A DNA stretch of 18,834 nucleotides from an uncultured Candidatus Melainabacteria bacterium (GCA_937898445.1 CALEJY010000107.1:1-18834), one strand, 5' to 3'. Numbered from the stretch's first letter, positions 6,832 to 12,338 are shown. Made by a program: numbers and translations. The notes: a model not told the origin generated them from the sequence alone.

Positions 6832-7782
6832 TTACTTGCAAAAACAGGCGCAATAGTGGTTTTCGGCAACATTGTCAAGTGTCGGAATTTTTTCGGTACA
6901 AATTTTAATACATTTTTCACATCTCGGGTGAAAACGACATCCTGAAATGTCTTGCAAAATCGTTGGTGGTTGACCTTGAATTGTTTCAAGTTTAGAATTT
7001 TTGTTTGATGGAAGTGAACGCAAAAGTGCCTGTGTATAAGGATGTTTTGGGTTCGCAAAAAACTCATTTGATGGCGCAGTTTCAACAATTCTGCCGGCAT
7101 ACATAACTGATACATTGTCAGAATTTTCTCCAACAAGTGCCAAATCATGCGTAATCAAAAGAATTGATGTATTTTTGTTTTTTTGAATATCTTTCAACAA
7201 AGACATAATTTGCGCTTGAATAGTCACATCCAGTGCAGTTGTTGGCTCATCTGCAATCAAAATTTCTGCATTGCAGCACAACGCCATAGCTATAATTGCA
7301 CGTTGTTTCATTCCGCCTGAAAATTCGTGTGGATAAGCCTTCATTCTCTCTCTTGCACATGGTATTTGAACTGCCTCAAGTGCTTCAATCGCTTTCTTTT
7401 CGGCCTGTTCACCTTTTAAGTTTTGGTGAATTTTAATAACTTCTAAAAGTTGATTTCCGACAGTATATAAAGGATTTAGCGAAGTCATAGGATCTTGCGG
7501 GATTAAGGCAATCTTAGCTCCCCTAATTTTTTGCATGGCTGATTGAGGTTTTGATAAAAGATTTTCATTATTATAAATTATTTTTCCGCTTGTGATTTTG
7601 GCAGTTTTTGGTAGCAAATTTAAAATACTCATTGCGCTAATCGATTTTCCGCAGCCGGATTCTCCGACGAGTGAGTGCATTTCTCCTTTTTTGAGCTTGA
7701 ATGAAACATCAAATAATGCCTGTCTAAAACCGCATTCGCAATTAAAACCTAAATTAAGATTTTTAACCTCTAATATTGCCAT
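6832..7782 (-). CDS. oligopeptide/dipeptide ABC transporter ATPase (OppD/DppD type)
   Basis: A 316-residue ABC ATPase. Walker A is GESGCGKS (40-47), the Q-loop Gln is about 96, the signature is FSGGMKQ (154-160), Walker B is ILIADEP (174-180) and the switch His is H212. The C-terminal Opp/Dpp extension has the Cys-rich block GCRFHPRCEKCIKIC and HYCACFC; in relatives four of these cysteines bind a 4Fe-4S cluster, and three extra cysteines are seen here. I place the start at the ATG at 7782 (MAILEVKNL), not the upstream ATG at 7800, because 7782 fits the family N-terminus and lies exactly 6 nt after the -10 box. No permease, binding protein or OppF partner is next to it, so the transporter must be completed from elsewhere. 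Confidence 0.88.
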   Translation of the reverse strand: MAILEVKNLNLGFNCECGFRQALFDVSFKLKKGEMHSLVGESGCGKSISAMSILNLLPKTAKITSGKIIYNNENLLSKPQSAMQKIRGAKIALIPQDPMTSLNPLYTVGNQLLEVIKIHQNLKGEQAEKKAIEALEAVQIPCARERMKAYPHEFSGGMKQRAIIAMALCCNAEILIADEPTTALDVTIQAQIMSLLKDIQKNKNTSILLITHDLALVGENSDNVSVMYAGRIVETAPSNEFFANPKHPYTQALLRSLPSNKNSKLETIQGQPPTILQDISGCRFHPRCEKCIKICTEKIPTLDNVAENHYCACFCK

Positions 7783-7788
7783 AAACAT

Positions 7789-7817
7789 ATAATACAACAT
7801 AGTTTTTGATATGTGAA
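7789..7817 (-). promoter_or_regulatory. promoter of the OppD-like gene, leaderless
   Basis: On the minus strand: TTCACA (-35, 7812-7817), 17-bp spacer, TATTAT (-10, 7789-7794), six nt (ATGTTT), then the ATG at 7782. The -35 differs from TTGACA at one base and the spacing is ideal, so this is the best-supported leaderless promoter in the window. Confidence 0.68.
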
Positions 7818-7823
7818 TAGGTA

Positions 7824-7991
7824 AAGCAGTTAAGATTATTAGATGCTTGGAGGCATAGAGGTCTGGTCTGTATCAGAGAAGGTACTAAGGTGATAGGACT
7901 ATAGGGCGATAAGATTTAACTTTAGTGAGAGGTGAATGGTGAGTAGACCGTATCAAAAGCAGTTAGGCAGCTAAGAAGTGAAGCAGCTAAG
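7824..7991 (+). repeat. mosaic of 8-bp and 7-bp imperfect repeat blocks
   Basis: The 168 bp split into units with almost nothing left over. Block B: AAGCAGTT, AAGATTAT, TAGATGCT, TGGAGGCA, TAGAGGTC (7824-7863), then TG and box GTCTGTATC (7866-7874). Block C: AAGGTACT, AAGGTGAT, AGGACTAT, AGGGCGAT, then AAG (7879-7913). Block A: GTGAGAG, GTGAATG, GTGAGTA (7925-7945), then box GACCGTATC (7946-7954). Block D: AAGCAGTT, AGGCAGCT, AAGAAGTG, AAGCAGCT, then AAG (7957-7991). Each octamer set is purine-rich on this strand with a G at the third position. Relatives of A, B and C occur elsewhere in the window. It does not look coding in any frame. Confidence 0.8.
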
Positions 7992-8340
7992 CGAAATAAA
8001 ATCCTCCATAATGAGGGAGGTGTAGGTGGGTGCTAATTGAATATTATGTATTTAATTTAGCCTATCATTACGAGGAGCGAAGCGACGTAGTAATTCCATT
8101 AATATTGTAATATGTAACTTAAAATTTGTTCAAAATGACAATAAACCTATTTGTTAACAAATATTAAGATAAATTTTATTTGGCTTATCTCTTTTATTTA
8201 TAGGACTTTTCAGGTTTTGACATGGCTGAAAGTCCATGCTGGCATGCAATTTTCCAATCCAAATTTTTTTTATTAAAGTACAGGGGATAAAAATTAATTT
8301 AATTTTCTTTTCACGAGGAAAATTGAAAGGGGAAAACAAG
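7992..8340. other. non-coding upstream region of the LysM-like gene
   Basis: No gene is seen. It holds a small hairpin (CCTCC 8003-8007 / GGAGG 8016-8020), a GAGGAGCGAAGCGACG-type palindromic repeat (8064-8097), a perfect 14-bp palindrome ATTTGTTAACAAAT (8149-8162) that could be an operator, and a possible promoter: TTGACA (8217-8222), 17 bp, TGC-TGGCAT (8240-8245). The -35 is perfect but the -10 is poor. The region ends in a strong ribosome site, AAAGGGG, before the ATG at 8341. Confidence 0.5.
8064..8097 (+). repeat. palindromic repeat of the GAGGAGCGAAGCGACG type
   Basis: ATTACGAGGAGCGAAGC followed by GACGTAGTAATTCC, with ATTAC at the left matched by GTAAT at the right. This resembles the widespread bacterial intergenic palindrome that starts GTCATTGCGAG. 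In this window the 66-bp repeats at 10317 and 11768 start in a related way. Confidence 0.55.
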
Positions 8341-9951
8341 ATGAGTATTAACAACGTATCTAATTTTTATGGCAAAGATTATGCCGCTGAATTTGGTAAA
8401 AAATGGGAAGCTCAAGCAGCTGAAAACCAAAAACAATTATCTGGTATGGGCGTAACTGTTCCTATCGGAAAAACAACTGATAAAAAACCTGAATTAACAG
8501 GTTTGCAAGTTGAAAAATCAGACGTTACTGCAGAAAAAATTGACAGAGAATTAACATCTGATAAAGCTATTAAACAAGCTAAAAAAGAAGCTCAACAAGC
8601 ATTTGTTGAATATGGTTCAGAAGATGGTAAAAAAGTTTCTGAAAAAGATGCAAAAAAATTAGCTAAAAATTATGTTGAAAATGAACAACATAAAGAAGAA
8701 GTTCAAGGTACTCAAGTATTTATGGACAAAAAAGCTTACAAAGCAGCTGAAAAAGAACGTAAACAAAACTACGAAAAACTTTACGATACATACAGAGAAC
8801 AAGGTTTGACAAGAAAAGAAGCAAAACGTAAAGCTAACGCTCAACTTGCTGACAACGAATACATTCACGGTAGAAAAACTCGTAAATTTGTAGAAAACAA
8901 CAGAGGCTATTTCTACGATGAAGACGGCAATTTCTCAAGTGACAAATTTAAACAAAAAGCAGTAGAATATGCAAACATCAATACTCAAGAAGATGAAACA
9001 TTGAACTATCACTTGAGCTTGAAAGAAAGACGTGCAGCAGCAAAACAAGAAGGTGTAAATGCAAAAGTAATTAAAAATATTGCAAAAGCATCAAACCTTG
9101 ATTACGAAAAAGATAACACAAATCTATATCGTACCGCATTTGTAGCAGGCACAACAGGTGCAGGTATCGGAATTGGAAGCTTGTTCCACATTGGTTCATC
9201 AGCAGCCGCAGCAGCAGGTGCAAGTTCATCAGCAACTGCCGGAGCAGGCACAGGAGCAGCAGCAAGTGGAGCAGCTGACGCAAGCGCAGCAGCCGCAGCA
9301 TCAATTAATGGAGCAGCAGTTGGCGGAGCCGCAGGAGCAGCAGCAGGTATTGGCGGTGCAGGTTTCTTAGCTGACAAAGGTAAAAATGAAAAACGAGTTT
9401 ACGCTCCTGGAAAACCTGAAGAACCGGCTCACAAACCAGAAACACCTGAACCTGATGTAATTCCTCCTCAAGCACCAACTGATACACCGGTTCAACCAGC
9501 TCCAGAAGTTGAAGTATCAAAACCTTGTCCTAAACAAGAATGGGAATCTGAATATTGCGATCACAAAGTTAAAAAAGGTCAAAACTGGTCAACAGTAATC
9601 TTAGGAAAAGTTGAAGTTAACGGTAAAAAACCTCAAGGCAACGTTTTGAAAGCATTAATTCACGCAGAAAAAATCAAACACGGTGTAACAAACTTCAAAC
9701 TAAATACAATGCCATCAACAATGAGATTGTACACAGATTATTCAGACTTGTTGGAAAATGCTGAAGTTATGAAAAAATATCCTGAATTGAGATATTTGAA
9801 AGATGCACAAATCACATTGAAATGTAATGGAAAAGTTACAAGTCAAAACGGCAGACCAAGAACTCATTACACAGCATTCACAGGCGCAGCAGTTGCAACA
9901 AACAAATATAGCGAAGATTGTAATGGTATTGTAAGACTAAATAATAAATAG
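8341..9951 (+). CDS. large Ala/Gly-rich protein with C-terminal LysM-like domain, function unknown
   Basis: I do not recognise the full protein (536 aa). The start is ATG 8341, with AAAGGGG upstream; an in-frame start-like codon at 8236 has no such site. Regions: a charged, helical N-half (1-255), rich in Lys/Glu/Ala, with two EF-hand-like acidic loops (about 91-103, YGSEDGKKVSEKD; about 192-203, YDEDGNFSSDKF); a long Ala/Gly/Ser stretch (264-343) with GxxxG-like zipper spacing that could insert in or line a membrane; a Pro/Glu linker (about 355-395); and a Cys-containing C-domain with HKVKKGQNWSTVILGK (408-423) like the start of a LysM peptidoglycan-binding motif. There is no signal peptide. 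Codons are uniformly A-ending (AAA, GAA, CAA, GCA), unlike neighbours, suggesting high expression. A single-gene unit with its own terminator. Confidence 0.7.
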   Translation: MSINNVSNFYGKDYAAEFGKKWEAQAAENQKQLSGMGVTVPIGKTTDKKPELTGLQVEKSDVTAEKIDRELTSDKAIKQAKKEAQQAFVEYGSEDGKKVSEKDAKKLAKNYVENEQHKEEVQGTQVFMDKKAYKAAEKERKQNYEKLYDTYREQGLTRKEAKRKANAQLADNEYIHGRKTRKFVENNRGYFYDEDGNFSSDKFKQKAVEYANINTQEDETLNYHLSLKERRAAAKQEGVNAKVIKNIAKASNLDYEKDNTNLYRTAFVAGTTGAGIGIGSLFHIGSSAAAAAGASSSATAGAGTGAAASGAADASAAAAASINGAAVGGAAGAAAGIGGAGFLADKGKNEKRVYAPGKPEEPAHKPETPEPDVIPPQAPTDTPVQPAPEVEVSKPCPKQEWESEYCDHKVKKGQNWSTVILGKVEVNGKKPQGNVLKALIHAEKIKHGVTNFKLNTMPSTMRLYTDYSDLLENAEVMKKYPELRYLKDAQITLKCNGKVTSQNGRPRTHYTAFTGAAVATNKYSEDCNGIVRLNNK

Positions 9952-10016
9952 AAACAAATAAAGTTGTAATGACAACGAACCTATAAGATACTAATTATAG
10001 CATTCAATAAATATTG

Positions 10017-10056
10017 AAAAAAGGTGAGAATAATTTTCTCACCTTTTTGGTTTTTT
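10017..10056 (+). terminator. rho-independent terminator of the LysM-like gene
   Basis: Stem AAAAAGGTGAGAA (to 10030) pairs with TTCTCACCTTTTT (10036-10048) across loop TAATT, followed by GGTTTTTT. It lies about 65 nt after the stop at 9951. Confidence 0.9.
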
Positions 10057-10068
10057 ATAGATGTTTTA

Positions 10069-10105
10069 GTGAAAAGTGAGAAGTGAAACGTGAAAAGTCT
10101 GTATC
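10069..10105 (+). repeat. heptamer repeat block A, copy 1
   Basis: Four tandem heptamers, GTGAAAA, GTGAGAA, GTGAAAC, GTGAAAA, then box GTCTGTATC (10097-10105). The 29 bases from the first heptamer through the next G are identical in the copies at 11239 and 11675, including the differences between units. Confidence 0.85.
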
Positions 10106-10145
10106 GGGAAAGTTATTTTAGTTCATATTCCCAACACTTGTGCTA

Positions 10146-10222
10146 TTCCCCTCTCTCTCTGTGAGAGGGAGCAGTTGTTCGTGAGCGACTGCGAACGTTA
10201 CAAATGCGGGAGAGGGTTCTTT
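10146..10222. repeat. CCCTCTC / GAGAGGG inverted-repeat element
   Basis: Opens with CCCTCTCTCTCTGTGAGAGGG (itself a hairpin) and closes with GGGAGAGGGTT, with an inner inverted pair GTTCG / CGAAC. Its reverse complement starts AACCCTCTC, as does the element at 11880, so they are distant copies in opposite orientation. Confidence 0.55.
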
Positions 10223-10250
10223 TTTCAATATTCAAATCAACATTGATAGA

Positions 10251-10269
10251 CCCTGAATCGAGTTCAGGG
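10251..10269. repeat. small palindrome CCCTGAA-TCGAG-TTCAGGG
   Basis: Perfect 7-bp stem, flanked by GA on the left and TGACAG on the right. Palindromes of this wording are frequent intergenic repeats in many bacteria. Confidence 0.6.
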
Positions 10270-10283
10270 TGACAGTTACAATT

Positions 10284-10311
10284 GTAGGTCGGATTTACTA
10301 ATCCGACAATG
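10284..10311. repeat. GTAGGTCGG palindromic repeat, copy 1
   Basis: GTAGGTCGGATT, TACT, AATCCGAC: an 8-bp perfect stem (10288-10307) next to a GTAG box. Related copies lie at 16863, 16902 and 16938, on the other strand. Confidence 0.65.
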
Positions 10312-10316
10312 ATACT

Positions 10317-10382
10317 GTCATCTTGAGCGGTGCTACGCACGTGGCCCACTGCCATAATATTGCATTCTTTTGACAATATTCG
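10317..10382 (+). repeat. 66-bp dispersed repeat, copy 1
   Basis: Starts GTCAT and contains GAGCGGTGCTACGCACGT and CATAATATTGCATTCTTTTG, ending CAATATTCG. The copy at 11768-11833 has the same length and orientation with a few differences. The right half can fold (AATATTG / CAATATT). Further hairpins follow at 10390-10407 (ACTGCGA / TCGCAGT) and 10434-10459, and the stretch closes with ATGAC, the complement of its opening GTCAT. Confidence 0.75.
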
Positions 10383-10475
10383 GGGTTGTACTGCGAAAGA
10401 TCGCAGTGTTGATATCATTTTACCAACCATGCGATACTTCGGACTATTGTCCTCAGTATGACAATTTTTATTTTT

Positions 10476-10518
10476 GTAACAGACTTAGCCTCTATGCATC
10501 TTTGCATCTAGACATCTT
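10476..10518 (-). repeat. octamer repeat block B, copy 2
   Basis: On the minus strand: AAGATGTC, TAGATGCA, AAGATGCA, TAGAGGCT, then AAGTCTGTTAC. The units align one to one with block B at 7832-7863 and the block at 12012-12054. The tail GTCTGTTAC resembles the GTCTGTATC box. Confidence 0.75.
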
Positions 10519-10534
10519 GTTTAAAGCATAGTTA

Positions 10535-11320
10535 TTAAAATCTAAACGGATAATCTTTCGGGGTTTTCCAACCGTTTTGTTGAATTAATGCAGCGCAATA
10601 GGCGTGATCTTGTACTCCTTTACCTCCATTACGACAATTTTCGTATAATGTTGATGTTTTTCCATCCCAATGCCATTTGAATGGTTCAAATCCTTTTCCT
10701 ATATGGTATTTGAAATCACTGTTTTCTGAGCCGTTGCCGTGCGCAGCTTTCGCAGGATAATACATAAATAAAAATGAACATTTCCCATAGCCGGAATTTT
10801 CTTCAATACATTTTTCAGGTTTGTCAGGATAAAAAATCCATTCTCTTGAACTGTCATCAAAATGTTGTTTCATAGCACTTCCATCAGGAAAATAGACTAT
10901 TAAATGTCCTGTTGAATCTATTTCTTGTTTTAAGATTTGCATGTATGGAGCAAGGTATGTGTTGAACCATTTTTGAGTTTCGGAACTTCCTTCAATGGGT
11001 TTCCCTTCATCATCCATTTGCGCACCTTCCAGGTCGTCAAACCAATCTTTTTTATCCCCATTATCGACTTCTGAACGGACAATTGCTTGATTTATGGAAG
11101 AATAAAATTTGGCTAATCTTGTTTCTACTACTTTTTTTCTTTGGTTTGCCATAAGTGTTGGAATGGTTAATGCTGCAACTACACCGATTATTCCGAGAGT
11201 GATGAGAACCTCCGCTAATGTAAAAGCATTTTCTCTTCGTGAAAAGTGAGAAGTGAAACGTGAAAAGACCGTATCGTTGAAGATGTTGTGCAATTTTTTA
11301 TAAACTTCTTTATTTTTCAT
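10535..11320 (-). CDS. type IV prepilin/pseudopilin-like protein with repeat-derived leader
   Basis: A 261-residue prepilin. The leader (1-32) precedes the cleavage/methylation motif A|FTLAEVLI (32-40, with the conserved Glu at +5, E37) and the hydrophobic helix TLGIIGVVAALTIPTLM. The globular part contains four or more cysteines (about PEKC, GKCSF, ENC, AYC) that could form disulfides, and ends AYCAALIQQNGWKTPKDYPFRF. Such pilins build type IV pili or secretion/competence pseudopili after PilD processing. I use ATG 11320 (GAGAGA ahead); the longer frame to 11464 runs through promoter DNA and overlaps the divergent gene. Leader residues about 17-28 (TVFSRFTSHFSR) are encoded by a dispersed heptamer repeat (11239-11275). 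No pilus assembly genes are nearby, so it is probably an accessory or minor pilin. Confidence 0.85.
   Translation of the reverse strand: MKNKEVYKKLHNIFNDTVFSRFTSHFSRRENAFTLAEVLITLGIIGVVAALTIPTLMANQRKKVVETRLAKFYSSINQAIVRSEVDNGDKKDWFDDLEGAQMDDEGKPIEGSSETQKWFNTYLAPYMQILKQEIDSTGHLIVYFPDGSAMKQHFDDSSREWIFYPDKPEKCIEENSGYGKCSFLFMYYPAKAAHGNGSENSDFKYHIGKGFEPFKWHWDGKTSTLYENCRNGGKGVQDHAYCAALIQQNGWKTPKDYPFRF
11239..11275 (+). repeat. heptamer repeat block A, copy 2, inside the prepilin leader
   Basis: GTGAAAA, GTGAGAA, GTGAAAC, GTGAAAA, then GACCGTATC on the + strand, that is antisense to the prepilin gene. Read on the minus strand it stays in frame and encodes the leader residues just before the prepilin cleavage motif. 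Confidence 0.88.
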
Positions 11321-11348
11321 TAGATCTCTCAACAAAAAGATAAATAAC

Positions 11349-11354
11349 ATTATA
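11349..11354 (-). promoter_or_regulatory. candidate -10 box of the prepilin gene
   Basis: TATAAT on the minus strand, 28 nt before the ATG at 11320, overlapping the left end of the 12-bp inverted repeat. No convincing -35 is seen at 16-18 bp, so an activator or the inverted repeat may matter. Confidence 0.4.
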
Positions 11355-11382
11355 TATAAGTAAAATAATCTACTTATATATA
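11351..11382. promoter_or_regulatory. perfect 12-bp inverted repeat, candidate operator
   Basis: TATATATAAGTA (11351-11362), 8-nt gap, TACTTATATATA (11371-11382). It lies between the divergent prepilin and HTH genes, overlapping the prepilin -10 box and ending 17 nt before the HTH gene's -35 box. Its position and symmetry suit a dimeric regulator, perhaps the HTH protein encoded next door. Confidence 0.55.
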
Positions 11383-11398
11383 GATTAGTATAACTAAT

Positions 11399-11428
11399 TT
11401 TACACTTAATGTCAAGGTAATTTATAAT
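11399..11428 (+). promoter_or_regulatory. promoter of the small HTH gene, leaderless
   Basis: TTTACA (-35, 11399-11404), 18-bp spacer, TATAAT (-10, 11423-11428), then TAAAGG (6 nt) and the ATG at 11435. The AAGG directly abutting the ATG is too close to be a useful ribosome site. Confidence 0.65.
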
Positions 11429-11434
11429 TAAAGG

Positions 11435-11665
11435 ATGATTATTAATGACATGACGGATTATCAATTAGTTAAATTTCTTTTGAATAAGGAATATGTGTTA
11501 CAAAAGGATTTATCGGACAAGTTGAATGAGTATTTAGGGAAGAATACCAAGCCTGCCAATTTTTCTGCGAAATTAAAAAGAGAATATTTGACTTTTAAGG
11601 ATTTGAAGGCGATTTGTGATATTTTGGGATATGATTTGATAATCGAAAAAAGAGTTGGGAAGTAA
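11435..11665 (+). CDS. small XRE-like helix-turn-helix protein
   Basis: A 76-residue protein. The order YQLVKFLLNKEYVLQKDLSDKLNEYLG, NFSAKLKREYLTFKDLKAICDILGYDLII is that of a Cro/XRE helix-turn-helix fold: helix 2 about LQKDLSDKL, recognition helix about KPANFSAKLKRE, helix 4 FKDLKAICDILGY. There is no effector domain, so it should act as a simple DNA-binding dimer. It is divergent from the prepilin gene with a perfect inverted repeat between them, suggesting control of itself and/or the prepilin gene. The ATG at 11435 is picked because the -10 box ends 6 nt before it; the ATG at 11450 (MTDYQLV) is a possible alternative. No toxin gene is seen next to it, which argues against an antitoxin role. 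Confidence 0.7.
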   Translation: MIINDMTDYQLVKFLLNKEYVLQKDLSDKLNEYLGKNTKPANFSAKLKREYLTFKDLKAICDILGYDLIIEKRVGK

Positions 11666-11674
11666 GTCTTTTTA

Positions 11675-11711
11675 GTGAAAAGTGAGAAGTGAAACGTGAA
11701 AAGACCATATC
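11675..11711 (+). repeat. heptamer repeat block A, copy 3
   Basis: The same four heptamers as at 10069 and 11239, with box GACCATATC (11703-11711). It starts 10 nt after the HTH gene stop. Confidence 0.85.
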
Positions 11712-11715
11712 ATTA

Positions 11716-11752
11716 TGAATAAGTGAATGGTGAATAGTGAGTAGATCTTATC
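11716..11752 (+). repeat. heptamer repeat, diverged variant
   Basis: TGAATAA, GTGAATG, GTGAATA, GTGAGTA, then GATCTTATC. The units match the block at 7925-7945 better than the three GTGAAAA copies. Confidence 0.7.
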
Positions 11753-11767
11753 ATTAAAGTTATTCAC

Positions 11768-11833
11768 GTCATTGCGAGCGGTGCTACGCACGTAGCCACC
11801 TGTCATAATATTGCATTCTTTTGGCAATATTCG
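11768..11833 (+). repeat. 66-bp dispersed repeat, copy 2
   Basis: Same length and orientation as 10317-10382: GTCATTGCGAGCGGTGCTAC at the left, CATAATATTGCATTCTTTTG and CAATATTCG at the right. Confidence 0.75.
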
Positions 11834-11879
11834 TGTTGGGTTAACGTGGTAATCCAGTCTATTTTTCAATTCATGACTT

Positions 11880-12010
11880 AACCCTCTCTCGTGGTTGTAA
11901 TTCACTTCGCTCAAACAGCCACTCTCAGCCATTACGGCACACAGTCTCACACGGTTCACCATGTTGCACCGGCTCGAACTTGTGTCTCCATAGGAGAGAG
12001 GATATTTTAT
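11880..12010. repeat. CCCTCTC element, long form; no gene
   Basis: Begins AACCCTCTCTCGTGG and ends CCATAGGAGAGAGG, an imperfect terminal inverted repeat around about 100 bp. The left part resembles the reverse complement of 10146-10222. Frames through it show no codon bias or recognisable protein. Confidence 0.5.
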
Positions 12011-12011
12011 C

Positions 12012-12054
12012 GTAACCGACTTTGCATCCAAGCCTCTTTGCATCTGAGCATCTT
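12012..12054 (-). repeat. octamer repeat block B, copy 3
   Basis: On the minus strand: AAGATGCT, CAGATGCA, AAGAGGCT, TGGATGCA, then AAGTCGGTTAC. Same unit number, phase and tail as the block at 10476. Confidence 0.75.
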
Positions 12055-12060
12055 TATAAG

Positions 12061-12275
12061 AAAAGTGTTGTCGCAGAAGCCTACGTACGTAAAACATTCC
12101 ACCAATATATGAGGTATGGAAAAACGTTGTCGCAGAAGCCTACGTACGTAAAACATTCCACCAATATATGAAGTATGGAAAAATGTTGTTGCAGAGGGCT
12201 ACGTGCGTAGCAAAACTCTATACCAAAATATGAAGTATGGAAAAACGTTGTTGCAGAGGGCTACGTGCGTAGCAC
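12061..12275 (+). repeat. 59-bp tandem repeat array, four units
   Basis: Units start (GTTG) at 12067, 12126, 12185 and 12247, giving periods of 59, 59 and 62. Units 1 and 2 are nearly identical and carry the palindrome TACGTACGTA. Units 3 and 4 form a second pair and carry GCTACGTGCGTAGC, a 6-bp arm palindrome. Most units end in ATATATGARGTATGG or similar. Unit 4 breaks off and runs into the promoter of the next gene, whose -35 box begins at 12276. Confidence 0.9.
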
Positions 12276-12304
12276 TTGATAAAATTTGAAAAATATGTTA
12301 ATAT
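12276..12304 (+). promoter_or_regulatory. promoter of the GGDEF-type gene
   Basis: TTGATA (12276-12281), 17-bp spacer, extended -10 TGT-TAATAT (hexamer 12299-12304). The predicted start is near 12311, leaving a leader of about 28 nt with AGAAGG (12325-12330) 8 nt before the ATG. Confidence 0.7.
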
Positions 12305-12338
12305 TCGATTAAGTTAACATTATTAGAAGGGTAGCTTT

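Noticed and set aside
8236..8340. Longer N-terminus of the LysM-like protein
   Set aside because: The added residues are hydrophobic and AT-driven with no ribosome site, whereas ATG 8341 has AAAGGGG.
9071..9520. Leu- or Gln-rich open frames across the Ala/Gly-rich gene
   Set aside because: They are shadows of GCA/GGA triplets in other frames, with no ribosome sites or domains.
10143..10430. Small minus-strand open frame (95 aa)
   Set aside because: It runs through three unrelated repeat elements; the similarity with the frame at 11672-12097 comes from the shared 66-bp repeat.
11321..11464. Longer N-terminus of the prepilin
   Set aside because: It would run through the inverted repeat, promoters and start of the divergent HTH gene; the ATG at 11320 fits a prepilin leader.
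11672..12112. Open frames on both strands (141 and 73 aa)
   Set aside because: Made entirely of heptamer, 66-bp, CCCTCTC and octamer repeats, with no codon bias.
12061..12275. CRISPR array
   Set aside because: The units are repeated along their whole 59 bp, with no variable spacers, and no cas genes are present.
12061..12275. Integron attC sites (GTTG... and palindromes)
   Set aside because: No matching inverse core and core sites, no gene cassettes between units and no integrase in the window.
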